From NCBI RefSeq assembly GCF_000001735.4, contig NC_003070.9:17965971-18029970 (forward strand): DNA of 64,000 nucleotides, in the 5' to 3' direction. This stretch comes from Arabidopsis thaliana (Eukaryota > Streptophyta > Magnoliopsida > Brassicales > Brassicaceae). Positions 23,700 through 36,781 of the stretch are shown here, piece by piece (the stretch's first letter is position 1; the number at the start of each line of letters is the position of its first letter). The translations under genes were made by a program, and so were the position numbers. A model generated the notes under the pieces. That model searched no databases and was not told the origin of the DNA. It saw only the letters and a list, made by a program, of their open reading frames with translations.

Positions 23700-26600
23700 T
23701 TAACCCCATTTAGTTGATGCCTTGGCGTGGTTTTTACTTTTGTTCTTCTTTAAGAGCATTGACATGTGGTTAAGATCATTCAGACTTGACTTGGACTCGC
23801 CTTGTAACCACAACAAAGCCTCATGAGCTGCATCCTTCTCTGCATTTTTCTTACTACCACATGGCTTTCCCATGAAATCCAATCCATTGAAGGTAACCAT
23901 AGAGCGGAACTGGTTGTTCTTAAGCTGTCTTGTCTTGTACACAGGTGATCCGTGTCCTGCTCGGGCAAGTAATGTCTGAAGTTGGTTCTTGTTGTTTTCA
24001 CCACCGCTGTTCTGAAGCTGAGCCCCTACATCTTTTAACTTCTTTGCTGGTGTAGGGCTTAGAGCTTTCCGGCCATAGACGAATCTGCCCTCACATTGGT
24101 CCTCTGACACAAGTAATCTAATGGCAGTCATAAGTTTGTCGTATAGTTGAATATCAAGTTTTGGATTCACAAGCTGTAGAAAAGACGAGAAACAAACTTT
24201 GTCAACGAGGGTAAAAACAACAAAAGGTGTATACTAAAGACTACGGTTGGAACTGTACCTTATTCTGAATAAGTTCGTCGAGCTCTCTTTTTAACGAAAG
24301 GTATGTATATGCTAAAGTAGGTTTCATGAAAAACTCCAGATATCCTCCAAGCATTTTGAGATGACCATCCTATGGGGATCACAGAGACGACAAGATGTAA
24401 ATCAGATGTGAAAATAAGAACAACAAGGAAGGAAATTGACAAAATAGGATGTGATTATAACTTACAAATCCACCGGAAGAGATTTTATCTCCAAACAAAA
24501 GAAGAACAGAGTCAGATACAGCAGTAGAGTCTCGCAGAAACACAGAATTAACTTTCACTTTGTCGTTGAAGACTAGCCAAGGGAAGGGAATCATTGGTAC
24601 ATTGCCATTCACAGAACTCTGAAAAATACAAAAAGCAGGTGTTGGTCATCCACTAAAGATCTCTATAGGGGAGTTTGAAGACTGGTAAGCTAAAAAGATG
24701 GACTCACCGAGTATAGAAGCACTTGTCCATCTTCCATTGTCTTGAGCGTAATTGACTTTTCCTTATTCTGCGAGGGAGAATTGTTTATTGTAGGGTAAAA
24801 CTACAAAATTTAGAAGAAAAAAAAAGAGGTTGAAAGTAAATGCAAAGGTAAGGACGACTCACAACAACAGAACAGACTCCAGGGAACATGCCAGCACAAA
24901 TGATTGCGCGTACAAGATGTTCATCATGACTCAGCTTACTGCAACCTTCAATGTTATCAATCAGAGAAGCCTCCTTGAGGAGATTGAAGAATTGTTTCCG
25001 CATAGAGTCCATGGCCTTAAGAGTTTGAGAAGAGAGAAAGTTCTTCCAGCAATAGTCGTAACCAGAATGTGTTCTTTCAGCATCTTTCCAACCATTGTAT
25101 GCTCGAACCAATGTCAAATGATCACTGTAATCACGGCCAGAGAACTTGGACCTTGCTGTTTCTGCTAGCTGCAATAATAGGAATCAAGTAAATAACTAGA
25201 GGCACTTCTTGGCTTTCTGCTGACCTCCAGTCAACTGAGAGGAGCATTTCGCCAAAAGCAATATGAATGAATCACATGAATCATTCACTAATAACTTACA
25301 TCTTTTTTGTCAAATGGCATAAGGAATGGGTCTCTGACACTAAGACCAGCAACAACTGTCATTACTGGATCTAGACAGTTGAAGATAGCCCCTAAAATAA
25401 GCATTTTTCCAAGTTTAGGCTCCACAGGAAGCATTGACAGATTTTTCCCTGCATAGAGCATATTATGAGTTCCTGCCAGAACTTGAGAAAACAGATATTT
25501 AAGATAACAGAAAAATCTCCCATAGAAACACACCTAAAGGTGTTAAATTTTCATCGTCATCAAGAGCCCCAATGATTTTTAGATACTCAACAGCATTTTG
25601 GACCTGAAAACCAACATGACCATCAAGACTAAATGTTAAACCCAAAGGATAACCCAACGAGGAGAGAACAAAAAAAATGTAGCAGAAATATACCGATAAT
25701 GCTTCAGGAGGTTGCAATGCCCTGGAGAGGAACTCCGAAATGCTTCCAAGTCCTAGGCTTTTAATTTGTAAACACAGAGACTGCAACGGCGTCCTTAGAA
25801 GTTCCGGCTGCTGGTAGTCAGCAAAAGCTTCGTAGACACATCTAGGATAGAGGTGATAACATTCTCCAGGCATAACACGACCAGCTCTTCCTCTTCTCTG
25901 TAATAGAGGAAAAGAAAAGGCACAATTATATACAACTACACACGAATATAAATCAAAATTTACTTTGAGCAGTAGTCATTATGTCTATCTCTTACTTGGC
26001 GAGCAGCTGCCTTTGAAATCCAAGATGGAAGCAGACAAGGGGTATTGTTAAGCGCATCATAAGATGTTTCTTTTGCTTTCCCACAATCAATCACATATAC
26101 AACATCATTGATGGTGATACTTGTCTCAGCCATATTGGTGGCCAGTACTATTTTCCTAATTCCTTCTGGAGGTCTATCAAAAATCAGCCTCTGTAGAAAA
26201 TAAAATGAAAACATCATCATAAAAAATGACAGCAAGAGCAGAATAAGATAAATTTTAAAATTATAACATGTGTTGTACTTGTATGCATAGATAGGCAAAT
26301 AATGGACACTAGATTTACCTGCTCAGAGCTGGCCATGGATCCATGACAGGCAAGTAACAAAACTTTGTTCGGGTCTCCTAGAAGAGAATGAGCTTCAAGC
26401 TGATTCTTCAAGGAGTTTATATCGTCCCAACCGGTCATGAATACCAAAACAGCACCAGGTCTCTCTCCTTTAACGATGTGACAGAGTACATTTTCAATGA
26501 GGTTAAAGCCTATTGAATCAGGACTCCAGCATGACAAAGAATCTCTAGTACGAAAGTTGTATCCTTTGAAGTCTGCAGCTTCAAGAGCATCCTGCTCACA

Positions 26601-29199
26601 CATTCAGAAGAAGAATACTTTTACGCAAATAATCTGAGAAGATACAATGTATGTAGTGTAATATAACATAACTTCTTCTGTACCTCTACTGCAGAGGATA
26701 TTAGGGATTTTCTTTTTTTGAACTGAGCTTGTTTTTGCATCTTCCATGTCTTTTCCTCACCATAATCATCAATTTGATTATATGTTGTCAGCCTGTACCC
26801 ACTCGTCTCAAGATAATCCTCCAAGAAATGGGCTCGGACAGGGTATGTAAAACCCTGTACATGAATTTTCACTTTAGTTCAAACACTCTTCTAAATGAGT
26901 TACATTTCACCGGATATGGAGAAAGAAAAATGTTAAGCAAAAGAATCTGCGTAAGCATAAACTTACTGGGATATGCATGGCTGGTGCACCACCAAAATAA
27001 GAAGAAAAGAGCTCAGCGTTCAAAGTAGCACTCATTAAAATCAACTTTAGGTCAGGTCGACGAGGAAGAAGATCTTTCAGGACAATAAGCAGGAAATCTG
27101 ACAGAAAAGAGAAAGAGTGTGTTAATATGATACTGGCAGTTACTGATGGCATTTATTCCCTTTAGTAAATTACCAAAATTTACCTTCATTCATTCCACGT
27201 TCATGAATCTCATCAACTACGACATGAGTCACACCTTTCAGGCTACGATCCACAAGTAACCTTCTAAGTAAAACACCAGTTGTACAAAAAAGAAGACGTG
27301 TATCTCTCCCTCTCATTCCTTCAAGCCGCACTTTGTAGCCAACCTTCCAAGAGAAGAGAGTGCGAATCAACCTCCATAAGTTTTGTCACATTATAGAACT
27401 TCCACTTATGTCATAGTGTTGAAATCAGATTTGTTCATTCCAATAAATCAATATAGGTAGATTAAATATTCCAGTGTCAAAAAAATTCACAAAAACTGGT
27501 CACAGAGCGTAAAACTTACAGATTCTCCAATTTGTTCTCCACGTTCTGCAGCAACTCGTTCAGAAACAGAAATAGCCGATATTCTTCTAGGCTGGGTACA
27601 TATGATGCTGCATGTAGCTCCACGGGCAGCCTCGATCTCAGATTCTAATATGTACTGAGGAAGCTGTGTTGTTTTACCACATCCAGTTTCTCCAGAAACC
27701 ACTACGACCTGCAGGAGGCACACGAAGGCACGCAGGGTGTCAAACAGTTAGAAATTAGTTGATATATGTACATGAAGTAAATGGAAGAATTGCGGTTCAC
27801 CTGGTTTGCTGCAATGGCTTTCAGTAGTGCATCTTTCTCTTTGTAAGCAGGAAGGGTTTTGCGAAACCCTACCATTTTCTGGCCTTCTGGAGAATCCTGC
27901 CAAAGAAGACAGAGATATATTTAACTAAATATGAAGAAGGAAAATGATTGACAGCATAAATCATAACAAGGCTACAGCTTCTGAGAAACCAACCACCCAT
28001 TGCTGTTGCTTGCTCTTCAGTTGTAAGCTTCTTGGGCGGAGTATTCTTTCCCTAGCAAGACTATTTTGCATCACGGTCTCTGGTGTCTCATAGTTTCCAT
28101 AACCGTTTGCTAAACTTTCACTACTATTTTGCCTGGGCATCTCCGGAATCAATGTTTTTTTCTGATCGAGGAAAGAATGTAGATGGGCATCTACTTCGCT
28201 TTGTAGACCAAAAGGCAAAACCACCTTTTATATCCAAGACGCCATGAAAATGAACAAAGCATAAAAACATGTAAGAACCCTAACTATTTAGGAAACTTAA
28301 TTAGCCAGCTTAGCATCACTAGGTATCTCTTATAAGCTCCCTATCCCGGTAAACAAAAGGTAGACTCAAAAGCATATAAAGAACACTAAGAATCACTCAA
28401 ATACCTCTCTTTGTGGGCGTTTATCATCAAGATCAGGTCTATAATTTGGCAAAGGAGCTTTACTAATGACAACAATCTTCGAATACTGACGGCTGCAAAC
28501 AACAGAACATATCTCTATAATCTTCCAAAGAGTTAAATCAACCTCAAGGAAATACTACACTTGGTAATATAACAAAAATCTACCTGTGTAATCCCATCCT
28601 AGTTGCCAAAGCAGAGATATGATCAAAATCACGCCGATCTTTTCTCTCCCTTGAAACAACTTCTTGGTCTTCTTTGTTCCGGAGAAGCATAGTTAGTTTA
28701 AATCTCCATTGATCAATGTTATCAAGAGTCGAACCCGCCTAAAACACAATTAACAAACGTCAAAGACCTCAACTTTGACAAGTGTTGGAGAAACCACAAA
28801 ACACCCTTTAAGCCAACTTACCATTTGCTGAGACTGAGAGGACCCAACATCTCTATCCGACTCATCACTTGATTCATAGTCATTGTAAGCAATACGTCCA
28901 TAGCCAGAGTTTTGCCTCTGAAAATATGGTAAATTAGCTGCTCTCCACTCTATTCCAAGAGTCGAAGAAGAAGCATCACCACGAGCTGCTTTCACACACA
29001 AGACCCTTGACCTCTGAGAATGCGTAACCAATCCACCTGACCTCCGGCAATGAAGAGACCTTACTACAGAGGAAGGTCTCAACAACAATTTAGGGCTCCG
29101 ATGAAGCTGGATGGAATTATGTTGAATAAACATGGAGGCAGCACCGACGACGGCGTTAGGTCTGATATGTCCTCGGAAAATTGCAGAGTAAAGTTGCAT
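23700..29199 (-). CDS. DExH-box RNA helicase with C-terminal dsRNA-binding domain
   Basis: ATP-dependent RNA helicase of the DEAH/RHA-DHX36 type, probably organelle-targeted (chloroplast annotation recalled; locus DExH3). Nineteen exons (28822-29199, 28584-28738, 28405-28492, 27994-28224, 27801-27896, 27520-27708, 27184-27343, 26967-27097, 26684-26854, 26319-26591, 25996-26190, 25694-25897, 25534-25603, 25300-25448, 24863-25168, 24708-24767, 24466-24618, 24259-24369, 23700-24173) sum to 1197 residues. Motifs: I GETGCGKT near residue 321; Ia TQPRRI; II DEIH near 424; [35 protein letters not shown] near 689. HA2/OB regions follow, then a dsRBM at about 1100-1165 (ends [16 protein letters not shown]). 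An in-frame ATG at 29406 would add 69 basic, Arg/Leu/Ser-rich residues; I keep 29199, which starts MQLYSAIF. Confidence 0.93.
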
Positions 29200-29406
29200 T
29201 TTTTTCGAGATTAGAACATCTGAAGATGCTAAAAGAGTCGAACTTTCCGACCAAAGACCCGTTCTTTCTTTTGTCTCTGTTCTTCTGTGAAGTAGAACAG
29301 AAACAATGTTATGGTGGAAAGGTGAGGTTTTTGTGAGGCTGCGTAGGTGCCACAACCCTTTCAAATGACGGCCACGACGGGGAAGAAGACGCTGAGAGTT
29401 TTTCAT

Positions 29407-29977
29407 TGGGCTTCTTTCTTGGGCCGAATAGTATTATTGGGCTAACTTTTTAATTTGGTTTAGTACACAAATTTCATCTGAAAGTTTGTCAGTTTCATGT
29501 CCATTAGTCTATTTATAGATTCTATCTACAAAAGTAGAATCGGAATTAAGTTAATCATTTGGATTGACACTAACATTTTGATACAGTAAAATTGCATGTT
29601 CTTAGATTAGATATAGCATTAGGAAACAAAACAAAAATAAAACTACCAAGATCCTTTCTTTGACCTGTAGAAAAATAAACTTTTTATAGCATATTATAAA
29701 TCACAAGGGACAATATTGATCATATTACATAACGAAAGAACTTCAATTGTAAAAATTTAGAGACAAAGCCATTTCTATCATCAAGTACAAAGATTTGCAA
29801 GATTTGATAAGAAAATGGACTAATTGTGGTGCTAGTTGTGAAAATGTTTATAAATAACATTACTTACACGCGTTTCCGTTATTATAACATGCAACCATAT
29901 ATAGGCATACAAACAACATAAGTGCTTTGTTTCATGTTGTTTTCCAAGACTTTTAAAAGAAATTATAATACAAAGAA
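29407..29977. promoter_or_regulatory. Helicase promoter with three site II elements; GH3 3' flank
   Basis: TGGGCT (29407-29412), TGGGCC (29420-29425) and TGGGCT (29438-29443) cluster just upstream of the helicase, typical of housekeeping and organelle-related plant genes. From about 29740 onward the sequence is the 3' flank of the GH3 gene and is duplicated downstream of the next GH3 gene (about 32735-32975). Confidence 0.65.
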
Positions 29978-32002
29978 CTATAAGTTAAGAGGAGGAGATT
30001 TTTGGCTGTAGAATCGAGCAATAACCTTATCTTCAAGAACTGCTAAGGTTTCCGAAGAGTTGATACACATAGGTGTCTTGTATTGAGCAACCGAACCACC
30101 TTTGGAGATGAAATATTCCATGAGAGAATCAAATGTTCCTTGTTGCACCACTTTTATCTCTAGAGCTCCAATTGACCCTTCTTTACTCCTTAGTCTTTTA
30201 TAAAGAGCATCAAACGATTCCTCTAACGCATAGCAACATTCTTCCAATACATTTTCATCAAGCTCAACAACATCGTCAACATCTTTTGCTTTGAGTTCCC
30301 AGTAAAAGACGTAGTGACCTGGAAAACTGGAGATATCCGCATAACATGTGAAACCCGTCAACATTGAATTTGAAGACTCAAGAACAAGGGTCGCACTAGC
30401 CAACCCCTTTAAAATGTCCTGTTCAGTTGTTGCTTCACTATTGACGCTTAACACAATATTCTTTCTGCGTACGAATCTAAATTGAGGTGTGTTATTGTAG
30501 AATCCAGTCACCTGTAGAATATCTCCAATAAGATACCTGTGTAGACCAAAATAACTAGTAACCACGGTTTCATAATAGCACCCTAGCTTGACACCGACAA
30601 GATCAACAATGGTGTTCATATCTTCCTCATGATCAATAGGTAGAAACTCAAAGTAGGAGATATTGGGCAGAAATGTGTAGGACACATCTTGTGGTTTGGA
30701 TAAAGGATCCACATTCACCCCAAATATACTTTCAGAAGACCCATATACCATGGAAACTATAGGAAGCTTGTTGGAATAGAAGTCCAATGTTGGAATGTAT
30801 TGGGCCATTTGTCCTGTAACAATGCATTCAATAAACTTTGCTTTGGGCCAAAGTCGTGTGATGATACCTTCCCATGACTTGTGGCTGCATTCTTGTTCAA
30901 TCACATCAGCCAATTCAGGGTCAGGTCCTCCAAGAATGGCTGAGACAGCATTTTTGCAGTCAAGGTCAGTGATCCACTCACTAACATGACCTGACCGGAT
31001 ATTACTAGACAATTCCTTCCAGTAAATTTGAAGAGCATTTATTGCTTTGATTAAGGCATGAGCAAATGTTGCACTAACTCCCACAACCTTTTCTCTCTGG
31101 GAAAGCCCACATAGAAGATGACAATACACACTTTGGTTGTTGTCGGGGCACAATATGACTTGGTCGGGGCTTGTGTACTCAGAATTACATTTTGATGACC
31201 GGTTTTTGAAGTAATCGCTCATGAAATAGCTTGTAAATGATGAAGAAAGGGCTAATCCGGAGGGAGTTTTGGATTCTAATCTGTTGTAAAGAAACGCCAT
31301 TTTCTTTCCTTTCTCATCTACCTTGTCACTGAAATGTCTATAAAGTAGAATGAGATCAATCTTAGTCGTGGAAGCTAAGAAAACAAAAAACAAAATAAAT
31401 ATCTATTAATTAAATTTTGAATCAATTAATGAATAAATGATTCCACAAACGATTTTAAAATAACACGATTTTTCTTTGGATTTCTAAATCATTAAAATCT
31501 ATGAGCCAATATTTATAACTTATAATTTGTGTAGCAACGGTTAAGAAAGGACTTACTTGGAAGTAATGAGAGAGGATACAGCCAAAAGGTATCCAAGATT
31601 CTCTATGTACTTATCGTTCACTGGAAATATTTTATGTATCCCTCCTGAAGTTCCCGTGCTACACACAACCATCACCTCCAAATCAAAACTAGTACTTGAT
31701 CCATTGATTAATCATAATGATATATTTATGTACCTTTGGACGAATCTTGTAATGGTTCCACCTGAAATCACATCCGAGGGCTCTCCATTCGCAACACGTT
31801 CGATATAAGGCTTGACATCATTGTAGCTCACCACCGGTACGTTCTTCTTGAACAACTCTTTATCAGAGCTTCCATCGAGAAAACGTTTGAGATACTCTGT
31901 GTTGGCGTTAAGTGTGAGTATCTCCTTCAATACATCATCTTGTATTTGCTTTGCGTTCGTTGTTAAGACCTCCAAATCCTTGAGCTCAACGCTTAAACTC
32001 AT
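29978..32002 (-). CDS. GH3.19: GH3 family acyl-acid amido synthetase, intact
   Basis: Adenylates an acyl acid (hormone or benzoate-type substrate, not determinable here) and conjugates it to an amino acid. Exons 31734-32002, 31557-31658 and 29978-31328 give 573 residues, a full-length group III GH3. The ATP-binding motif STGTSGG opens exon 2, YGSSES is motif II, and YLIGD with the following FRFVRRKN is the third nucleotide-binding region. Introns of phase 2 split Ser and Asn codons. It is the first and only intact member of a three-gene array in the same orientation. Names GH3.18-GH3.20 are recalled for this array. Note motif III reads YLIGD rather than the more usual YRVGD. Confidence 0.9.
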
Positions 32003-32975
32003 ATTTGGTTTTGTTCTCTAGTTCTCTAGTTCACTTTAATGTATATGTTTTTTTTTTAATCTCTAGTAAAGGGCTTTTAGCGATATATAGCACTGTAAGA
32101 ATTAATGTCTAGACAAAATTCAAAATGGGACCAAACTATTTATTTTGATTTGTATAGATCAATTATTCACTCACAGAACTTAGAAATGTGTGCCAATCCA
32201 TTCGAACACTACCTCTCAAAGTAATAATTTTTGTTTGTTTGGTTAAAAACCAAACCGACAAAAAGTGTGATGGTTGATTTTTAAAATTATATCCCCTATA
32301 ATATTTTTTTTTAAGAAAGACAATGTTGCTTATGTGGCAAAACCATAATTTTCCTCATCTATTTTTTTTTTTTTTCAATTTACATTTATCTTTGTTATCA
32401 AACACTTTAATTATACTGTAGTTATTCTATTATTTTAAAATCAATAACCAAGTTAATACATTTTAGTATTGAATACACTTACCGAAATTATTTTTTTGAA
32501 TTATTAATATTTAAACTTATATATAAAACATTCCTTATGTATTGAAATAAATTATATTTTTCCATTCAATTTTTTTCTTTTCTATATAACAAAAAATTAA
32601 TTTGATTAAACTAAAATAATAAATTATATGACCTAAATTTTACACAATATTTTTTTTATAAAGATTACATATTGTTTGCATCCATTCTATTTTCTACCCT
32701 GGATTAAATTTTATTTGAATATCTTTTGTAAAAGTTTAAAGACAAAGTCATTTCTATTATCAAGTACAAATATTTGCAAGATTTGATAAGAAAATTGACA
32801 AACGGTGGTGCTAGTTGTGAAAATGTTTCTCCTATGTTTCCAAATAACATTACTTACATACATTTCCGTTATTATAACATGCAACCATCACCAATAGGCA
32901 TACAAACATCTCAAGTGCTTTGTTCATAGTTTTTCCACGACCTTTTCTTTATTCAAGCATATAGAATACAAAGCA
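32003..32975. other. Intergenic spacer of the GH3 tandem array
   Basis: Very AT-rich with poly-T runs. The right third (about 32735-32975) is a diverged copy of 29755-29977, i.e. the shared 3' flank of two tandem GH3 genes, showing that the duplication unit included downstream DNA. No gene. Confidence 0.7.
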
Positions 32976-35230
32976 CTATGAGTCAAGAGGAGGAGATTTT
33001 TCGCTAAAGAATCGAGCAAGAACCTTGTTTTCAAGAACTGCTAAGGCTTCAGAAGAGTTGATACATATGGGTGTCTTGTATTGAGCAATCGAACCTCCTT
33101 GGGAGATGAAATATTCCATGAGGGAATCGAATGTTCCTTGTTGCACAACTCTTATCTCTAGAGGTCCGATACACTCATCTTTACTCCTATTTTTTCTATA
33201 TACTTCATCAAATGACTCCTCTAATAAAGAGCAACATTTCACCATTACTTTCTCCTCAAGCTCGAAAACATCTTGAACGTCTTTAGCTTTGAGTTCCCAG
33301 TAAAAAACGTAGTGACCTGGAAATGTGGAGATATCTGCATAGCATGTGAAGCCCATCAACATTAAATCTGAAGATTCAAGAACCAGTCCCACATGATTCA
33401 ACGCCTTTAAAATGTCTTCTTCAGTTGTTGTCTCCGATCTCACGCTTAAAACCACATTCTTTCTATGTACAAATCTAAATTGAGGTGTGTTATTGTAAAA
33501 TCCAGTAACCTGTAGAATATCTCCAATAAGATATCTGTGTAGACCAAAATAATTAGTGACCACCGGTTCATAGTAGCACCCTAACTTGACGTCGACAAGA
33601 TCAACAATGCTTGCCATGTCTCCCTTGTGATCAACAGGTAGAAACTCGAAGTAGGAGATGTTCGGCGCACATGTGTAGGAGGTATCTTGTGGTTTGCATA
33701 GAGGATCCACATTCATCCCAAATGTACTTTCAGAAGACCCATATGTTGTGGAAACTATAGGCAGCTTGTTGGAATAAAACTCCAACATTGGAATGTATTG
33801 AGACATTTGTCCTGTTATAATACAATCAATATATTTGGCTTTGGGCCAAAGTCGTGTAATAATACCTTCCCAGGACTTGTGGCTGCATTCTTGTTCAATA
33901 ACATCAGCCAATATTGAATCAGGTCCTCGAAGAATGGTGGAGACAGCGTTTCTGCCCTCAAGGTCAGTGATCCACTCACTAACATGACCTGATCGGATAT
34001 TGCTACACAATTCCTTCCAGTGTTTCTCAAGAAAATCGATGGCTCGAACCAAGACAAAAGCAAAGGCTGCACCTACTCTCACAACCTCATCTCGCTGGAC
34101 AAGCCCGCATAAAAGATGACAATACAAACTCTGATTATGGTCTGGGCACAATATAATTTGGTCAGGGCTTGTGTACTCAGAATTACATTTTGATGGTCGG
34201 TTTTTGAAGTAATCGCTCATGAAGAAGAAAATACAGCAAAGACCGGTAAACCAGAGGGTGTTGCCGATGGCGGTTTAGTGCAATGAAACTCCATCGCTTT
34301 TCCTTGCTCGCCACCGCTATCAAAATGCCTATAGTCCAAAACAAAAAAGATCTTAGTTGTGGAAATTAAAGATAAAATATACAGAGTATCTTATTTATCA
34401 TTTGAGAAATCAATTAAAGAAAAGTGTTCATGTCTCAGCACCAACTTTATTTGTTGGAAGCTCTTTTACATTTTAAAGTTGATGAATATCAAAAAAATTC
34501 TTAGCATAAACAAATGAAAATGAACTTATGTAATTTACGTAATGGTAGACCAATGTAGTCATTACATATGTTATAGCTTATATATAACACTTAAGAGAAG
34601 GAAATTACTTGGACATAGCGAGAGATCGTAGAGCAATAACGTATCCCAACTTTTCAATGTACTTATCGTTCACTGGAAATACCTTTTGTTTCCCTCCTGA
34701 AGTTCCGGTGCTACACAAAACACAAAAAAAACTACTATATATGAGTACTAGCTAGAGTCATACCAAGCAAAATCAAAACTAGTTGATCCATTTTAGTTAT
34801 GTGATGATTTTACCTTCGGAGGGACATAGTGATCAGTCCACCCGAAATTATAATGAGACTACTATGTAAGAGTACTAGCTAGAGTAATAAAAAAGCAACC
34901 AACACCTTAAAAATCATCATAACTAGTTCATCCATTAATTGCCATATGAGAAATTTACCTACGGAGGAACATAGTGATAGGTCCACCAGAAATCACATCC
35001 GAGGGCTCTCCATTCGCAACACGTTCGATATAAGGCTTAACATCATCATAGGTAACCACCGGTACGTTCTTTTTGAAAAGCACTTTATCAGAGCTCCCGT
35101 GGAGGAAGCGGTGAAGATATTCAGTGTTGGCATTAAGTGTGAGTATCTCTTCCAATACGTCTTCTTGTATCTGCTTTGCATTCGATGTTAGCTCCTCCAG
35201 ATCCATCAGATTTAAACTTGGATTCATCAT
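32976..35230 (-). pseudogene. GH3.18: GH3 family gene with frameshift in exon 3
   Basis: Same three-exon layout as its neighbour: 34959-35230, 34609-34710 (STGTSGG motif), 32976-34316. Exon 3 opens in the expected frame (GGEQGKAMEF, then TPSGLPVFAVFSSS) but hits TGA at the point where homologs continue to MSDYFKNR. The continuing frame is shifted and stays open from 34220 to the stop at 32976 (414 codons). Alignment to the third GH3 copy suggests a net loss of four bases in about 34215-34245. The rest, including YGSSES and YLIGD, is intact. A gene model of about 525 residues can be made by moving a splice site, but it would drop conserved sequence. Best read as a recently damaged gene; expression data would decide. 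Confidence 0.75.
34733..34998. repeat. Partial tandem duplication of exon 1 end plus intron
   Basis: In intron 1 of the frameshifted GH3 gene, about 34733-34853 repeats 34858-34998. Both contain GAGTACTAGCTAGAGT, a CATCATAACTAGTTCATCCATT-type block (diverged), and the exon-1 3' end with its splice donor (CGGAGGaACATAGTGAT, then TCCACC.GAAAT). The result is a decoy donor site and a relic exon end inside the intron. Confidence 0.75.
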
Positions 35231-36208
35231 ATTTCAATAAATTTACTTTTTAATTTATTTGGTTTTGATCTCTCATCTCTGCTAAGGGGTTCTTTATACG
35301 GCAGTATATAACACTAAACAAACTAATTTGTATAAAGAATGTCACAACCGATTTGTTTTTATTTGCATAGATTATTACGCAAGTCAGTCAGAACTTGGAC
35401 AATCGTGCGAGTCGATTTAACAACAAAAGTAAGCTGTCAACTATTTTAATCTATTTGTATCTTAATAGATAGGAAAATGCTAATTCATTAATATTAATTA
35501 ACTCGATTTTTTCAGTCTAGTGGTTGTTCAAGACTTTCATACTTTGTCTTTTACACCAGATTTGGAGTTTAGTTCTAAAAGAATGCTACTTAATTGCTGT
35601 TTATCAATATATATTTAAGATTTTATTTTATTTTTGTTAATTTTTTGTTTTTCCAATGTATTTGTATTTTCAAATGTTTTGACAAAATGAGAAGTAATTC
35701 TCATCTCCTCATCAAATTTGTTATAACAGTTAAGAAAATACAATGTATTCATCAAACACTGATATATAAAAGAAAAAAGATTGTTACCTACACAAATTAT
35801 ATAGACATATCTAGAAGAATTTACATGCTCTCATTAGTTTTCGGAGTCAAGCTATGCAACATTTTTTCCAATAATTTGTTTTTATCATGTTTTAGATGAA
35901 TATGTAATCTGTAGGGCACGAAATAGTACAACCCACGAGACTACACATATCATCATCACATAAAACAATTTAATAGTTAATGATTTCAATTTTCAACATT
36001 TATTGAGATATGATGTGGAAAGATTATAGGGAACAAGTACAAGTTTTAATTGTTTATCTTCATATTAGTGGCTGGTATGTACAGTTTGATATTAGTTGCT
36101 GGTATGTCATTTAGTTTGACGAAAGAACAACATTTTTCTTACTATTTTTTTTCTGTTTATGTGGCAGTCCACAATTTTTCTTACTCTTTATTTTTATTTT
36201 TTTATTTT
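35231..36208. other. Intergenic DNA left of the old copia element
   Basis: AT-rich, no gene recognised. A short local duplication of a GTGGCTGGTATGT-type block occurs near 36068-36105. Confidence 0.5.
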
Positions 36209-36696
36209 TGTAAAGATCTAACTTCACTTCAATCTCACAAAAACACGAATCAACTTCAGCACTAAGAATCGAATTGATCAGAACTGAAAAAAAGTAAAAG
36301 AAAAGCTGAACACAGAGAATTTAACGAGTTCACGTTCCAAACCGGAACGCTACGTCTCGCCGGAGAAACCTCTCCGGAAATCCACTAGAACTTGGGAACT
36401 TAGTCTCTGTTACAATGCTTTCAAGCTTTCTCTCACTACACTCCTCTCTCTCTTTGATCTCAACAAACTCTTATCACGATCTAACGGAATTACAGAGAAG
36501 AAGAAGAAGAAGATATAGTTACAGAGCTCATGCGAAAAGACCAAAACGCCCTCAAGCTTGTTATGACTTTAGTCAGCTCGCCTCACGTGTTTCTCACGTG
36601 CTTCGCTTGAATCACAACAGACTTCGAACCCTCTCTTTCACCGAGAGTTTCTCCCACACTTAGACCCGAAGACTAAAATCTGAGTCACTTCTTACA
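36209..36696 (-). repeat. 3' LTR of old copia element
   Basis: 488 bp, TG...CA ends, direct repeat of 40912-41395 with extra GAA and one extra base in its A/G-rich tract. Confidence 0.93.
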
Positions 36697-36781
36697 ATTC
36701 TCCACCTTGACTCTGATTGTCTTCCTTGTCTCAACTTGTTCTAGTTCTTGGATCTCCCCTCCAGTACCTGAGATTCACCTC

